From DASZGL01 sp035938875 (GTDB lineage: Bacteria; Chloroflexota; Dormibacteria; Aeolococcales; Aeolococcaceae), in assembly GCA_035938875.1 (NCBI GenBank), contig DASZGL010000101.1, positions 1 to 6,695 on the forward strand: DNA of 6,695 nucleotides. The letters are read 5' to 3'. The notes under the pieces were generated by a model. It ran no database searches. It had not been told where the DNA came from and was given only the letters and a program-made list of their open reading frames with translations. Both the position numbers and the translations under genes were made by a program. Shown piece by piece: positions 1 through 5,886 of the stretch; the stretch's first letter is position 1, and each line of letters starts with the position of its first letter.

Positions 1-488
1 GGAGCCTTGTCCCAGAGGACGAACACCGCGCTGGTCTGCGTCCGGGTCGTGCGCATCAGCGCGAGACGGTCCTCCTTGGGGCCGCGCATCGTGCGTTCGT
101 GCGGTCGCACCTCGGCCCTGTCCCAGGGCAGCGCCCCGATCCGGGCGAAGATCCCTGTGCGCAGAAGACGCCTGCCGTCCTCGCTGACGAAGCCGTGCTC
201 GTGGACGTACAGCGTCGGGAACTCGTCCCGCCGCAGGACGTCAAGGCGAAGCCAGCTCTGCAGCTCGCGCGCGGCGCGCGTGTAGCGGTCCTCGACGCCG
301 GCGACGTCACCGGCCAGCTCCTTGCCGTAGTCGATGCGCACGATGTTGTGGGGGTCGCGCGAGTACAGCTCGTCCTGGAGCTGCGGACTGATGACGTCGT
401 AGGGAGGCGCGAGGACGCCGGCTAGCTGGACCTGCTCGCTGTTGAAGCGGATCCCGCGCAGCGGGTGCAGCTTGGATTCTTTGCTAAA
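1..488 (-). CDS. DUF1015 family protein, N-terminal part (cut by left window edge; start codon unclear)
   Basis: About 160 residues are readable without a stop in the frame that runs off position 1. The frame contains PLRGIRFN, then APPYDVISP, DPHNIVRIDYGKE, EDRYTRAA and PHERTMRGPKEDRLALMR. These are the hallmark N-terminal blocks of the DUF1015 (PF06245) family, whose full members are roughly 400 residues, so more than half of the protein lies outside the window. The biochemical function of the family is not established. It follows serA directly, and DUF1015 genes are, from memory, common neighbours of serA and an alanine-glyoxylate-type aminotransferase, so a serine-linked role is inferred. 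The start is a problem. The frame opens only after a TGA at 503-501, and no ATG, GTG or TTG occurs before the PPYDVIS block. A strong AAGGAGG (501-495) sits six bases before the codon TTT at 488-486. I used that position as the nominal start; CTG at 470-468 is an alternative. The first ordinary in-frame start, GTG at 341-339, would lose conserved sequence. Confidence 0.85.
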
Positions 489-2106
489 GGTGCACCTCCT
501 TCAGCGATTCCAGGCCGGTACTGTTGCGCAGCTCGTTGAGCAGCTCGGCTGAGACGGGATCGTCGACCTGGACCAGCATCAGGGCGCGGCCGCGCGGCTG
601 GTCCCGGCCCAATTCGATGCCTGCGATGTTGATGTCGTGTTTGGCAAGAAGGGTGGAGACGGCGGCGATCACCCCGGGCCGGTCCTGGTTGGTGGCGATG
701 AGGTAGCGACCGCTGGGTTCCATGTTGACCGAGTAGTCGTTGATCCGGGTGATGCGCAGCTTGCCTTCGAAATGCGTGCCGGCGATGGAGAGCTTTTCCG
801 AGCCGACCACCTGGAGCATCATCGAGTTGGCGTAGTCGACGGCCCGGGTGGTGCTGCGTTCCTCGACGTCGACACCGTGGGAGCGGGCGACGGCCTTGGC
901 GTTGATGGCGTTGATGCGCGTCTCGGTGTAGGGCGCGAAGAGGCCACGCAGCGCCTCGGCGGTGAGCACGATGGTGTCGCGCTCCGCGAGCTCACCGGCG
1001 TAGGTGCACACCACGCGGCGCAGCTTGCGGCCACCGAGCTGCGCTGCCAGCGAGCCCATGCGTTGCGCCAGCTCCATGTATGGCTGCAGCGCGGCCATCT
1101 CCTCGGGGAGGATGGTGGGCGCGTTGACGGCGTAGCGCGCCGCGCCGCCGGACAGCACAGCGACGATCTGGTCGGCGACGTCAAAGGCGACGTTGACCTG
1201 CGCCTCGACGGTGCTCGCCCCCAGGTGCGGCGTCACCACCACCTGGGCGAGCTGGAGCAGCGGGTGATCGCGTGGTGGCGGCTCGGTGGTGAAGACGTCG
1301 ATGGCCGCGCCGGCGATGTGTCCCGAGGCGATCGCCTCAGCGAGCGCGGCCTCGTCGATGATGCCGCCACGGGCGACATTGATCAGCCGCGCGCCCTTCT
1401 TCATGGCGCGGAGCTCGCCGGCGCCGATGATGCCCCTGGTGGTGTCGGTCAGCGGGGTGTGCACGCTGAGCACGTCGGCGTCGCGCAGCAGAGCATCGAA
1501 CTCGACCAGCTCGACACCCGCCTGCTCGGCGCGCTCCGGGGCCACCAGGGGATCGTGGGCGATGACCCGCATCGACAACCCCAGGCCGGCGATGCGGGCA
1601 ACCTCGAAGCCGATCTTGCCCAGGCCGAGCAGGCCGAGCGTCTTCTCGCGCAGCTCGGTCCCCATGAAGCGGGCGCGCTCCCAGCGACCGGCGTGGAGCG
1701 ACTGGTCGGCCGCGGCCACGTTGCGCGACATCGCCATGAGCATCGCCACCGCGTGCTCGGCGGCGGCGATGGTGTTGCCGGTCGGCGCGTTGAGCACCAG
1801 GACGCCGCGCCGCGTCGCCTCATCGAGGTCGATGTTGTCGACTCCGACACCGGCCCGACCGACGACGCGCAGGCGGCCCGCGGCCTCGAGCAACGCCGCG
1901 GTCACCTTGGTCTCGCTGCGCACCACAAGCGCGTCGTAATCGCCGATGCGGGCGAGCAGATCGTCCGGTGCGAGCCCGGTGAGGACGTCGACGCGACCCG
2001 CCGCGCGCAACCGCTCGACCCCGTCTTCGGCGATGGGATCGGCGACGAGGATGCGAGCCGGGCCGGAATCGAGAGAGAGTTGCGCCGGTTGCGACGGTCT
2101 GCTCAA
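484..2106 (-). CDS. serA: D-3-phosphoglycerate dehydrogenase (long ASB/ACT type)
   Basis: The enzyme oxidises 3-phosphoglycerate to 3-phosphohydroxypyruvate with NAD+, the first committed step of serine synthesis in the cytoplasm. The 540 residues show the full long form. A substrate/nucleotide-binding catalytic part covers about residues 18-315. The Rossmann glycine motif GLGKIG is at 161-166. The catalytic residues of the 2-hydroxyacid dehydrogenase family are present: Arg246 in NVARGG, Glu275 in TTEPPP and His294 in TPHLGAS. An intervening ASB-type domain spans about 315-455. A C-terminal ACT domain (about 467-540, with DRPGVIAAVSTLL) is the usual site of serine feedback control. The start is TTG at 2106-2104, overlapping the TGA of the upstream aminotransferase as TTGA. 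No other start lies before the conserved ARILVADPI, so a short 17-residue leader precedes the fold. Tight overlap implies co-transcription and translational coupling. Function is certain at family level. Confidence 0.97.
   Translation of the reverse strand: MSRPSQPAQLSLDSGPARILVADPIAEDGVERLRAAGRVDVLTGLAPDDLLARIGDYDALVVRSETKVTAALLEAAGRLRVVGRAGVGVDNIDLDEATRRGVLVLNAPTGNTIAAAEHAVAMLMAMSRNVAAADQSLHAGRWERARFMGTELREKTLGLLGLGKIGFEVARIAGLGLSMRVIAHDPLVAPERAEQAGVELVEFDALLRDADVLSVHTPLTDTTRGIIGAGELRAMKKGARLINVARGGIIDEAALAEAIASGHIAGAAIDVFTTEPPPRDHPLLQLAQVVVTPHLGASTVEAQVNVAFDVADQIVAVLSGGAARYAVNAPTILPEEMAALQPYMELAQRMGSLAAQLGGRKLRRVVCTYAGELAERDTIVLTAEALRGLFAPYTETRINAINAKAVARSHGVDVEERSTTRAVDYANSMMLQVVGSEKLSIAGTHFEGKLRITRINDYSVNMEPSGRYLIATNQDRPGVIAAVSTLLAKHDINIAGIELGRDQPRGRALMLVQVDDPVSAELLNELRNSTGLESLKEVHL
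495..501 (-). promoter_or_regulatory. Shine-Dalgarno sequence in the 3' end of serA, ahead of DUF1015
   Basis: AAGGAGG followed by TG is a near-perfect complement of the 16S rRNA tail and lies inside the last serA codons (Lys-Glu-Val). Six bases downstream is TTT, not a start codon. The signal nevertheless indicates that ribosomes are meant to load here for the DUF1015 gene. Confidence 0.75.
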
Positions 2107-3287
2107 GACACCCCGGCAGGCTCGCTCGGCGTCTCCGCGGTGCTGCGCACCACAGCCTGGGCGGCCGCCACGGTCAGCCCCACACGGCTGAGCATGCCGT
2201 GGTCGGCGAGACCCTGCTCGATGGTGGCCAGAATGCTGTACGCGTCACCCTCGTCGATCATGCCCAGGTGGCCGACGCGGAAGATCCGGCCTTGCAGCTC
2301 ACCCTGGCCGCCGGCGAGGACGAGCCCGTAGCGGGTGCGCAGCGTCGTCAGCAGCGCCTTGAGCTGGTCGGCGTCCGGGTCGGGTGCGTGCACAGCGGTG
2401 ACGGTGTTGCTGCGGTATCCCTCGGGTGCGAAGAGACGCAGACCGATGGCGGAAAGCCCGGCACGGATCATCTCGGCGACACGCGCGTGCCGGGCGAAGA
2501 CATTGTCCAGGCCCTCCTCGCGCATCATCGCCAAGCCCTCCTGGAGAGCGAACATCACCGAGAGCGGCGGCGTGGTGCACGTCTGCTGCTTGTCCTGGAA
2601 GGACTTCTCGCGGGCGAAGTCGAAGTACCAGCGGGGACACGTCGCCTGCGCCGACGCCTGCAGCGCGCGACCGTCGACGGCGATCATCGCCAGGCCGGGC
2701 GGTGCCATCCATCCCTTCTGCGAACCGGTGATGACGACGTCGAGGCCGAGCTGATCGACCGCGAGGGGGAGGCTCCCCGCGCCGCTGACGCTGTCGACGG
2801 CCAGGAGCTTGCCGCGGCTCTTGACGACAGCGGCGATCGCCGCAATGTCGTTGGTGACGCCAGTGCTGGTCTCGTTGTGGGTGACGAAGACCTTGGTGAT
2901 CTCGCCGTTCTCGGCGAGGACGCGTTCGACGTCCTCGGGATCGACGACCTCGCCCCAGGGCATGTCCAAGCGCACCACGTCGGCGCCGTAAGCGGTCGCG
3001 ATGTCCGCCCAGCGCTTGCCGAAGGCCCCGACCGTGCAGAACAGCGCCCGCTCACCGGGGCTGAGCAGGTTGGCCGCGGCAGCCTCGAGGCCGCCGGTGC
3101 CGCTGGCGGGATAGAGAAGGATGTCGCTGTCGGTCTGCAGCGCCCAGCGGAGACCCTCGACGCAGTCACGGAGCAGCGCGGCGAACTCCGGGCCGCGATG
3201 GTTGATCATCGGACGGCTCTGGGAGCGCAGCACCCGCTGCGGGAGCGGAGTCGGACCAGGGACGCGGAGTTGCTGCTCGAGGGCCAT
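2103..3287 (-). CDS. Class V aminotransferase, alanine-glyoxylate / serine-pyruvate type; likely phosphoserine aminotransferase role
   Basis: This 394-residue protein has the length and motifs of PLP-dependent class V aminotransferases of the AGXT/SPT group. RVPGPTPLP opens the fold and SGTGGLEAA (62-70) is the phosphate-binding region. HNETSTG lies at 137-143, Asp165 in AVDSVSG contacts the pyridine nitrogen, Lys191 in TGSQKG is the Schiff-base lysine, and Arg337 in RVGHLG is the expected substrate-carboxylate arginine. The class can convert serine/pyruvate, alanine/glyoxylate or, as reported for a related methanogen enzyme, 3-phosphohydroxypyruvate to phosphoserine. Because the gene overlaps serA, use as the phosphoserine aminotransferase replacing SerC is a good inference, but specificity cannot be read from sequence. 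ATG at 3287 follows AGGGAG with about five bases between. About 24 residues at the C-terminus (rich in Ala, Val, Ser) exceed the conserved fold. The gene begins 51 bases after rpsR. Confidence 0.93.
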   Translation of the reverse strand: MALEQQLRVPGPTPLPQRVLRSQSRPMINHRGPEFAALLRDCVEGLRWALQTDSDILLYPASGTGGLEAAAANLLSPGERALFCTVGAFGKRWADIATAYGADVVRLDMPWGEVVDPEDVERVLAENGEITKVFVTHNETSTGVTNDIAAIAAVVKSRGKLLAVDSVSGAGSLPLAVDQLGLDVVITGSQKGWMAPPGLAMIAVDGRALQASAQATCPRWYFDFAREKSFQDKQQTCTTPPLSVMFALQEGLAMMREEGLDNVFARHARVAEMIRAGLSAIGLRLFAPEGYRSNTVTAVHAPDPDADQLKALLTTLRTRYGLVLAGGQGELQGRIFRVGHLGMIDEGDAYSILATIEQGLADHGMLSRVGLTVAAAQAVVRSTAETPSEPAGVS

Positions 3288-3338
3288 GGTGCTCCCTTCG
3301 AATGAGGGTGGCGAGGCCCTCCGAGTCTAGCAAGCGTC

Positions 3339-3572
3339 CTAGCGCAGGTCGGCGGTGAAGGGCAGCAACGCCATGTGCCGGGCACGCTTCAGCGCCAGGG
3401 TCAGCGAGCGCTGATGTTTGGCGCAGGTGCCGGTCATGCGCCGAGGCAGGATCTTGGCGCGATCGCTGAGATAGCGGCGCAGCCGCGACACCTCCTTGTA
3501 ATCGATGTGGTCGATGTGCTCGATGCAGAAACTGCACACCTTGCGGTGGCGGCGTCGGTCGTTGTCAGGCAT
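3339..3572 (-). CDS. rpsR: 30S ribosomal protein bS18 (zinc-ligand C+ form)
   Basis: The 77-residue protein is a normal-length bS18. It pairs with bS6 on the platform of the small subunit. Conserved blocks are visible: IDHIDYKEVSRLRRYLSDRAKILPRRMTG split by short variable positions, then TCAKHQRSLTLALKRARHMALLP. Cys13, Cys16, Cys50 and His53 form a CXXC plus CXXH set, as in the C+ variants of S18 that are expected to bind zinc. Many bacteria carry zinc-free versions lacking these residues. ATG at 3572 is preceded by only a weak purine stretch (GAGAG). It lies 30 bases behind the ssb stop, consistent with the classic rpsF-ssb-rpsR operon. The rplI gene that often follows is not present; an aminotransferase gene comes next. 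Confidence 0.97.
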   Translation of the reverse strand: MPDNDRRRHRKVCSFCIEHIDHIDYKEVSRLRRYLSDRAKILPRRMTGTCAKHQRSLTLALKRARHMALLPFTADLR

Positions 3573-3602
3573 TCGTGGTGTCTCTCGTTGTCGTCACAGT
3601 TG

Positions 3603-4064
3603 TCAGAAAGGGATGTCGTCGGGGTCGATGTCGCCACCACCGTCGCCGGCTGCGGGACCGCGGGCGACGCTGCCGGTTGGCTCGGGCACGGCGCCACCGC
3701 CACCGCCGTCTCGCGCGCTGTCGAGGAACTGGACGTCGTTGGCATTGACCTCGGTGCGGTAGCGCTTCTGACCGCTCTGCTGGTCCTCCCACGACCGGGT
3801 CTGCATGCGTCCTTCGACGTACACGAGGCGACCCTTCTGCAGGTACTGACTGCACAGCTCGGCGAGCTTGCGCTGTCCCTGGTTCCAGACGACGACGTCG
3901 TGGTAGTCGGTGAACTCGCGCCGCTCACCGGTTGCCTGGTCCTGGCCATAGCGGTTGGTGGCGAGGGCCAGCTGGCACACCGCGGTGCCGCTTGGCGTGT
4001 AACGAAGCTCGGGGTCGCGGGTGAGGCGACCGATGAGCATCACCTTGTTGAGCGAGCCTGCCAT
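3603..4064 (-). CDS. ssb: Single-stranded DNA-binding protein SSB
   Basis: SSB coats single-stranded DNA as a tetramer during replication and repair and recruits partner enzymes. The 153 residues show an OB fold over about 1-115, opening with LNKVMLIGRLTRDPELRYTPSG and including the conserved block VVVWNQGQRKLAE (57-69), LQKGRLVYVEGRMQTRSW and the strand around 103-115. A short glycine-rich linker (about 118-145) leads to an acidic tip ending DPDDIPF, the canonical partner-docking peptide. Start ATG 4064-4062 overlaps the rpsF stop by one base (TGATG). It has a GGAGGAGGAGG ribosome-binding stretch (4079-4069) formed by the Glu codons at the end of rpsF, so translation is probably coupled to S6. 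Confidence 0.98.
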   Translation of the reverse strand: MAGSLNKVMLIGRLTRDPELRYTPSGTAVCQLALATNRYGQDQATGERREFTDYHDVVVWNQGQRKLAELCSQYLQKGRLVYVEGRMQTRSWEDQQSGQKRYRTEVNANDVQFLDSARDGGGGGAVPEPTGSVARGPAAGDGGGDIDPDDIPF

Positions 4065-4519
4065 CAGACCTCCTCCTCCACCTCGGCGTCGACGCCGATG
4101 TCATCGTCGATCTCAATATCGTCTGCATCCATAGAGCCTGCAGACTCCGCCGGCACAACGGCACCGCTTTCGACCGCGCCGTCGGCGCCGTCGGCGCGAC
4201 CGTTGCGTCGCCCGTCCTCTGCCTCGACGCCCTCGACGAAGATGGTCAGCATGTGACGGAAAACGTTGTCGTGGATGCGCAGCACGCGCTCCAGCTCCTT
4301 GATCCGAGCCCCATCGAGGCGGATGTGGAGGAGCACGTAGTATCCGTCACGCAGTCGCTGGATCTCGTATGCCAGGCGGCGCTTTCCCCACGAGGTGGTC
4401 TTGACCACCTCGCCGCTCTGACCTTCGATGAGGTTCTGGACCGAGTCCATCGCCCCCTTGACCGCCTCCTCGTCGAGGTCGGGCCGGACGATGTACATCA
4501 GCTCGTAGTCGCGCACCAT
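4064..4519 (-). CDS. rpsF: 30S ribosomal protein bS6 with long acidic C-terminal tail
   Basis: bS6 binds the central domain of 16S rRNA together with bS18. Residues 1-96 are the normal ferredoxin-like fold: MVRDYELMYIVRPDLDEEA at the start, TTSWGKRRLAYEI (41-53), DGYYVLLHIRLDG and the RVLRIHDNVFRHMLT block (78-92). The protein then runs to 151 residues, about 50 more than a typical S6. This tail is rich in Ala, Gly, Asp and Glu and ends in an Asp/Glu cluster (131-150), predicted to be disordered. ATG at 4519 was chosen because AAGGAGG (4534-4528) lies just ahead and homologues begin here. The frame is open for 46 more codons upstream, but that segment is Pro/Ala/Ser-rich and is explained by the RNA leader. 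The stop overlaps the ssb start. Confidence 0.96.
   Translation of the reverse strand: MVRDYELMYIVRPDLDEEAVKGAMDSVQNLIEGQSGEVVKTTSWGKRRLAYEIQRLRDGYYVLLHIRLDGARIKELERVLRIHDNVFRHMLTIFVEGVEAEDGRRNGRADGADGAVESGAVVPAESAGSMDADDIEIDDDIGVDAEVEEEV
4069..4079 (-). promoter_or_regulatory. ssb ribosome-binding site embedded in the end of rpsF
   Basis: A GGAGGAGGAGG run lies four bases before the ssb ATG. The same bases encode the Glu-Glu-Glu stretch that closes the acidic tail of S6, so the protein tail and the translation signal share sequence. Confidence 0.85.
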
Positions 4520-4527
4520 GCGCACCA

Positions 4528-4534
4528 CCTCCTT
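4528..4534 (-). promoter_or_regulatory. rpsF ribosome-binding site
   Basis: AAGGAGG precedes the ATG at 4519 by eight bases, deciding the start over longer upstream reading. Its first three bases are inside the outer stem of the leader hairpin, so folding would mask part of it. Confidence 0.85.
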
Positions 4535-4610
4535 TCCTGTGGGCTTCGGCGCCCGGGGTGCTGGCCGCCGCCGAGGTGAGCTAGGTGGCGGGCCGCCGGG
4601 CGCAGGAAAG
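4532..4610 (-). promoter_or_regulatory. Structured rpsF leader, candidate S6:S18-binding autoregulatory RNA
   Basis: On the minus-strand transcript an outer arm CTTTCCTG (4610-4603) pairs perfectly with CAGGAAAG (4539-4532). Directly inside it CGCCCGG (4602-4596) pairs perfectly with CCGGGCG (4556-4550). The two stems are contiguous on the 5' side, but on the 3' side they are separated by a ten-base bulge starting CCG (4549-4540). The inner region can pair further, GGCCCGCC (4594-4587) with GGCG plus GGCC (4572-4563). The last three bases of the outer stem overlap the rpsF ribosome-binding sequence. Known rpsF leaders bound by the S6:S18 complex share a hairpin with a CCG in a bulge next to a helix. 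The match is by eye and unscored. Confidence 0.72.
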
Positions 4611-4624
4611 CTCTGTGCGGGATT

Positions 4625-4641
4625 GCTCTGCGTGGCAGAGC
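4625..4641. repeat. Perfect 7-base-pair hairpin upstream of rpsF
   Basis: GCTCTGC and GCAGAGC are exact inverted repeats separated by three bases. On the minus strand the hairpin lies between the M24 stop and the rpsF leader structure. It has no following T-tract, so it is a poor terminator. It could cap the start of the rpsF transcript if the TATCCT box at 4653-4648 is a real -10. Confidence 0.6.
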
Positions 4642-4647
4642 CGGCGA

Positions 4648-4653
4648 AGGATA
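4648..4653 (-). promoter_or_regulatory. Possible -10 box for the rpsF operon
   Basis: TATCCT fits the loose TAnnnT form and lies in the only sizeable gap upstream of rpsF. No good TTGACA-like box is found 16-18 bases upstream (the bases there read CTGGGG), so this is weak. A start about seven bases downstream would fall at the beginning of the 4625-4641 hairpin. Confidence 0.3.
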
Positions 4654-4687
4654 CCACGAAGCCGTTGTGGCCCCAGCCGCCGTTGGC

Positions 4688-5845
4688 TCAGTCGAGGGCG
4701 AACACCTTGGGCAGCCCGGTGAGGTTGCGGCAGCCGTCCTCGGTGACCACGACGAGGTCCTCGATGCGGATGCCGCCGAACCGCGGATCGTAGAGCCCGG
4801 GCTCGACGGTGATCACATCGCCCACCTCGAGGGTGACGTCGACGTCGCTGACGCGGGGGTACTCGTGGATCTCGAGCCCCAGGCCATGCCCCGTGCCGTG
4901 GATGAATCGAGCCTGGGAATCGATCTGGCGAAACGGCTTGGGCAGTGACCCGTAGCCGCGGTCGGCGAAGACCCGGCAGCACGCGTAGTGCACATCTCGG
5001 CCATTTGCCCCTGGGCGAACGGCGCTGAGCCCGGCTTGCTGCGCCTCGAAAACCGCATCCCACATTGCCTGCACCGCGGGCGGCGGCGTGCCGCGGACGA
5101 CGGTGCGCGTCATGTCACCCCAGTAGCGTGTCGTCTTGTCGAAGGGAAAGATGTCGAGAACGATGGGCAGCCCGGCGCGCAGCACGCTGCTGGTGCGGCG
5201 GTGCGGATCCGCCGAGTCGGGCCCGCCGCAGCAGATCGAGTCCTCGGTGCTGCAGCCGAGTTCGAGCAACCGCGACTCGACAGCGCGGACCAGGTCGTCG
5301 CCGCTCAGCGGGCGTCCCTCCGCGTAGAGGAGGCCGTCGCGCACATCGGCGGCGGCGATGATGTCGATGGCCCGCTGCAACGCGTCCATGCCGGCGTTCT
5401 CGGTGGCGGTGATCCAGGCCACCTCCTGCTCGGTCTTGATGCGGCGCGCGCGGCGGTAGAGGTCGCCTCGCGGATGGATGGCGACGTCCTGGCTGCGCAG
5501 CGCGTCGGCGAGGATGACCGGGAAGTCGGCGTCGACGTCGACCTCCTCGATGCGCTCTTCGCGACAGATCGCCGTGAGCAGAGCCGACCAGGCGTCCTGC
5601 TCCGAGCCGGCGCGGCTCATGATGGCGCTCCAGTCGAGCTCCTGGATGGAACGCACCCGCCCGACGCGCGCCTCCTTGCGAGCGCGGCCCTCTTCGAGCT
5701 CGCTGGACCAGAGCACGGTGTCGTCGCCACCACGATCGACGAGCACCACCGGGTCGGGGACGAGGAACCCGCTGCGGTAGTAGACGTTGGGGTGGTGGTA
5801 GCTCTCGCCGAAGAGGAGGACAGGTCGGGCAGCCTCACCGCTCAT
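4688..5845 (-). CDS. M24 family metallopeptidase (Xaa-Pro aminopeptidase / prolidase-like)
   Basis: This 385-residue protein has an N-terminal creatinase-type domain (about 1-130) and a C-terminal pita-bread M24 domain (about 135-385). All five metal ligands of the family are in place: Asp231 (VLDIFPF), Asp244 (GDMTRT), His320 (HGTGHGLGLEIHE), Glu348 (TVEPGLY) and Glu362 (RIEDLVVV). Accessory His316 and His327 are also present, so a two-metal active enzyme is expected. The family includes Xaa-Pro aminopeptidases, prolidases and creatinases; cleavage of peptides at an X-Pro bond is the best guess, but the substrate is not certain. No signal peptide is seen, so it should be cytoplasmic. ATG 5845 has only a weak, distant purine tract upstream, but a TAGGCT box lies six bases before it. 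It stands head-to-head with gmd and 168 bases upstream of rpsF. Confidence 0.93.
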   Translation of the reverse strand: MSGEAARPVLLFGESYHHPNVYYRSGFLVPDPVVLVDRGGDDTVLWSSELEEGRARKEARVGRVRSIQELDWSAIMSRAGSEQDAWSALLTAICREERIEEVDVDADFPVILADALRSQDVAIHPRGDLYRRARRIKTEQEVAWITATENAGMDALQRAIDIIAAADVRDGLLYAEGRPLSGDDLVRAVESRLLELGCSTEDSICCGGPDSADPHRRTSSVLRAGLPIVLDIFPFDKTTRYWGDMTRTVVRGTPPPAVQAMWDAVFEAQQAGLSAVRPGANGRDVHYACCRVFADRGYGSLPKPFRQIDSQARFIHGTGHGLGLEIHEYPRVSDVDVTLEVGDVITVEPGLYDPRFGGIRIEDLVVVTEDGCRNLTGLPKVFALD

Positions 5846-5851
5846 GTGCGT

Positions 5852-5857
5852 AGCCTA
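5852..5857 (-). promoter_or_regulatory. Possible -10 box for leaderless M24 transcript
   Basis: TAGGCT is followed by six bases and then the M24 ATG, the spacing expected if transcription began at or next to the A of ATG. The lack of a good Shine-Dalgarno sequence agrees with a leaderless mRNA, but no -35 is recognisable. Confidence 0.3.
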
Positions 5858-5886
5858 GTGCTTCCCATCCCGCCGGCTGCGGAAGC

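Noticed and set aside
488..497. Ten-base palindrome AGGTGCACCT at the serA end
   Set aside because: It overlaps the Shine-Dalgarno sequence and is short. As RNA it could form only three base pairs, so regulation cannot be argued from it.
637..2331. 564-codon open frame on the plus strand opposite serA
   Set aside because: It mirrors the high-GC codon pattern of serA, its translation is Gly/Asp/Arg/Val-rich without any domain, and serA on the other strand has every catalytic motif.
2199..3305. 368-codon plus-strand open frame opposite the aminotransferase
   Set aside because: Its composition is a shadow of the antisense strand, with no ribosome-binding site or recognisable motif.
3288..3338. 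Terminator or promoter between rpsR and the aminotransferase
   Set aside because: Only a 5-bp GAGGG/CCCTC stem with no T-run, and a TAGACT box (3329-3324) with no -35 partner. Neither is convincing.
3375..4256. 293-codon plus-strand open frame opposite rpsR, ssb and rpsF
   Set aside because: Three universally conserved genes occupy the other strand. The product looks like antisense low-complexity sequence.
4520..4657. N-terminal extension of S6 by 46 residues from an upstream ATG
   Set aside because: The extension is Pro/Ala/Ser-rich, homologues start at MVRDYELM, the Shine-Dalgarno sequence fits the inner ATG, and the DNA is explained by the leader hairpin.
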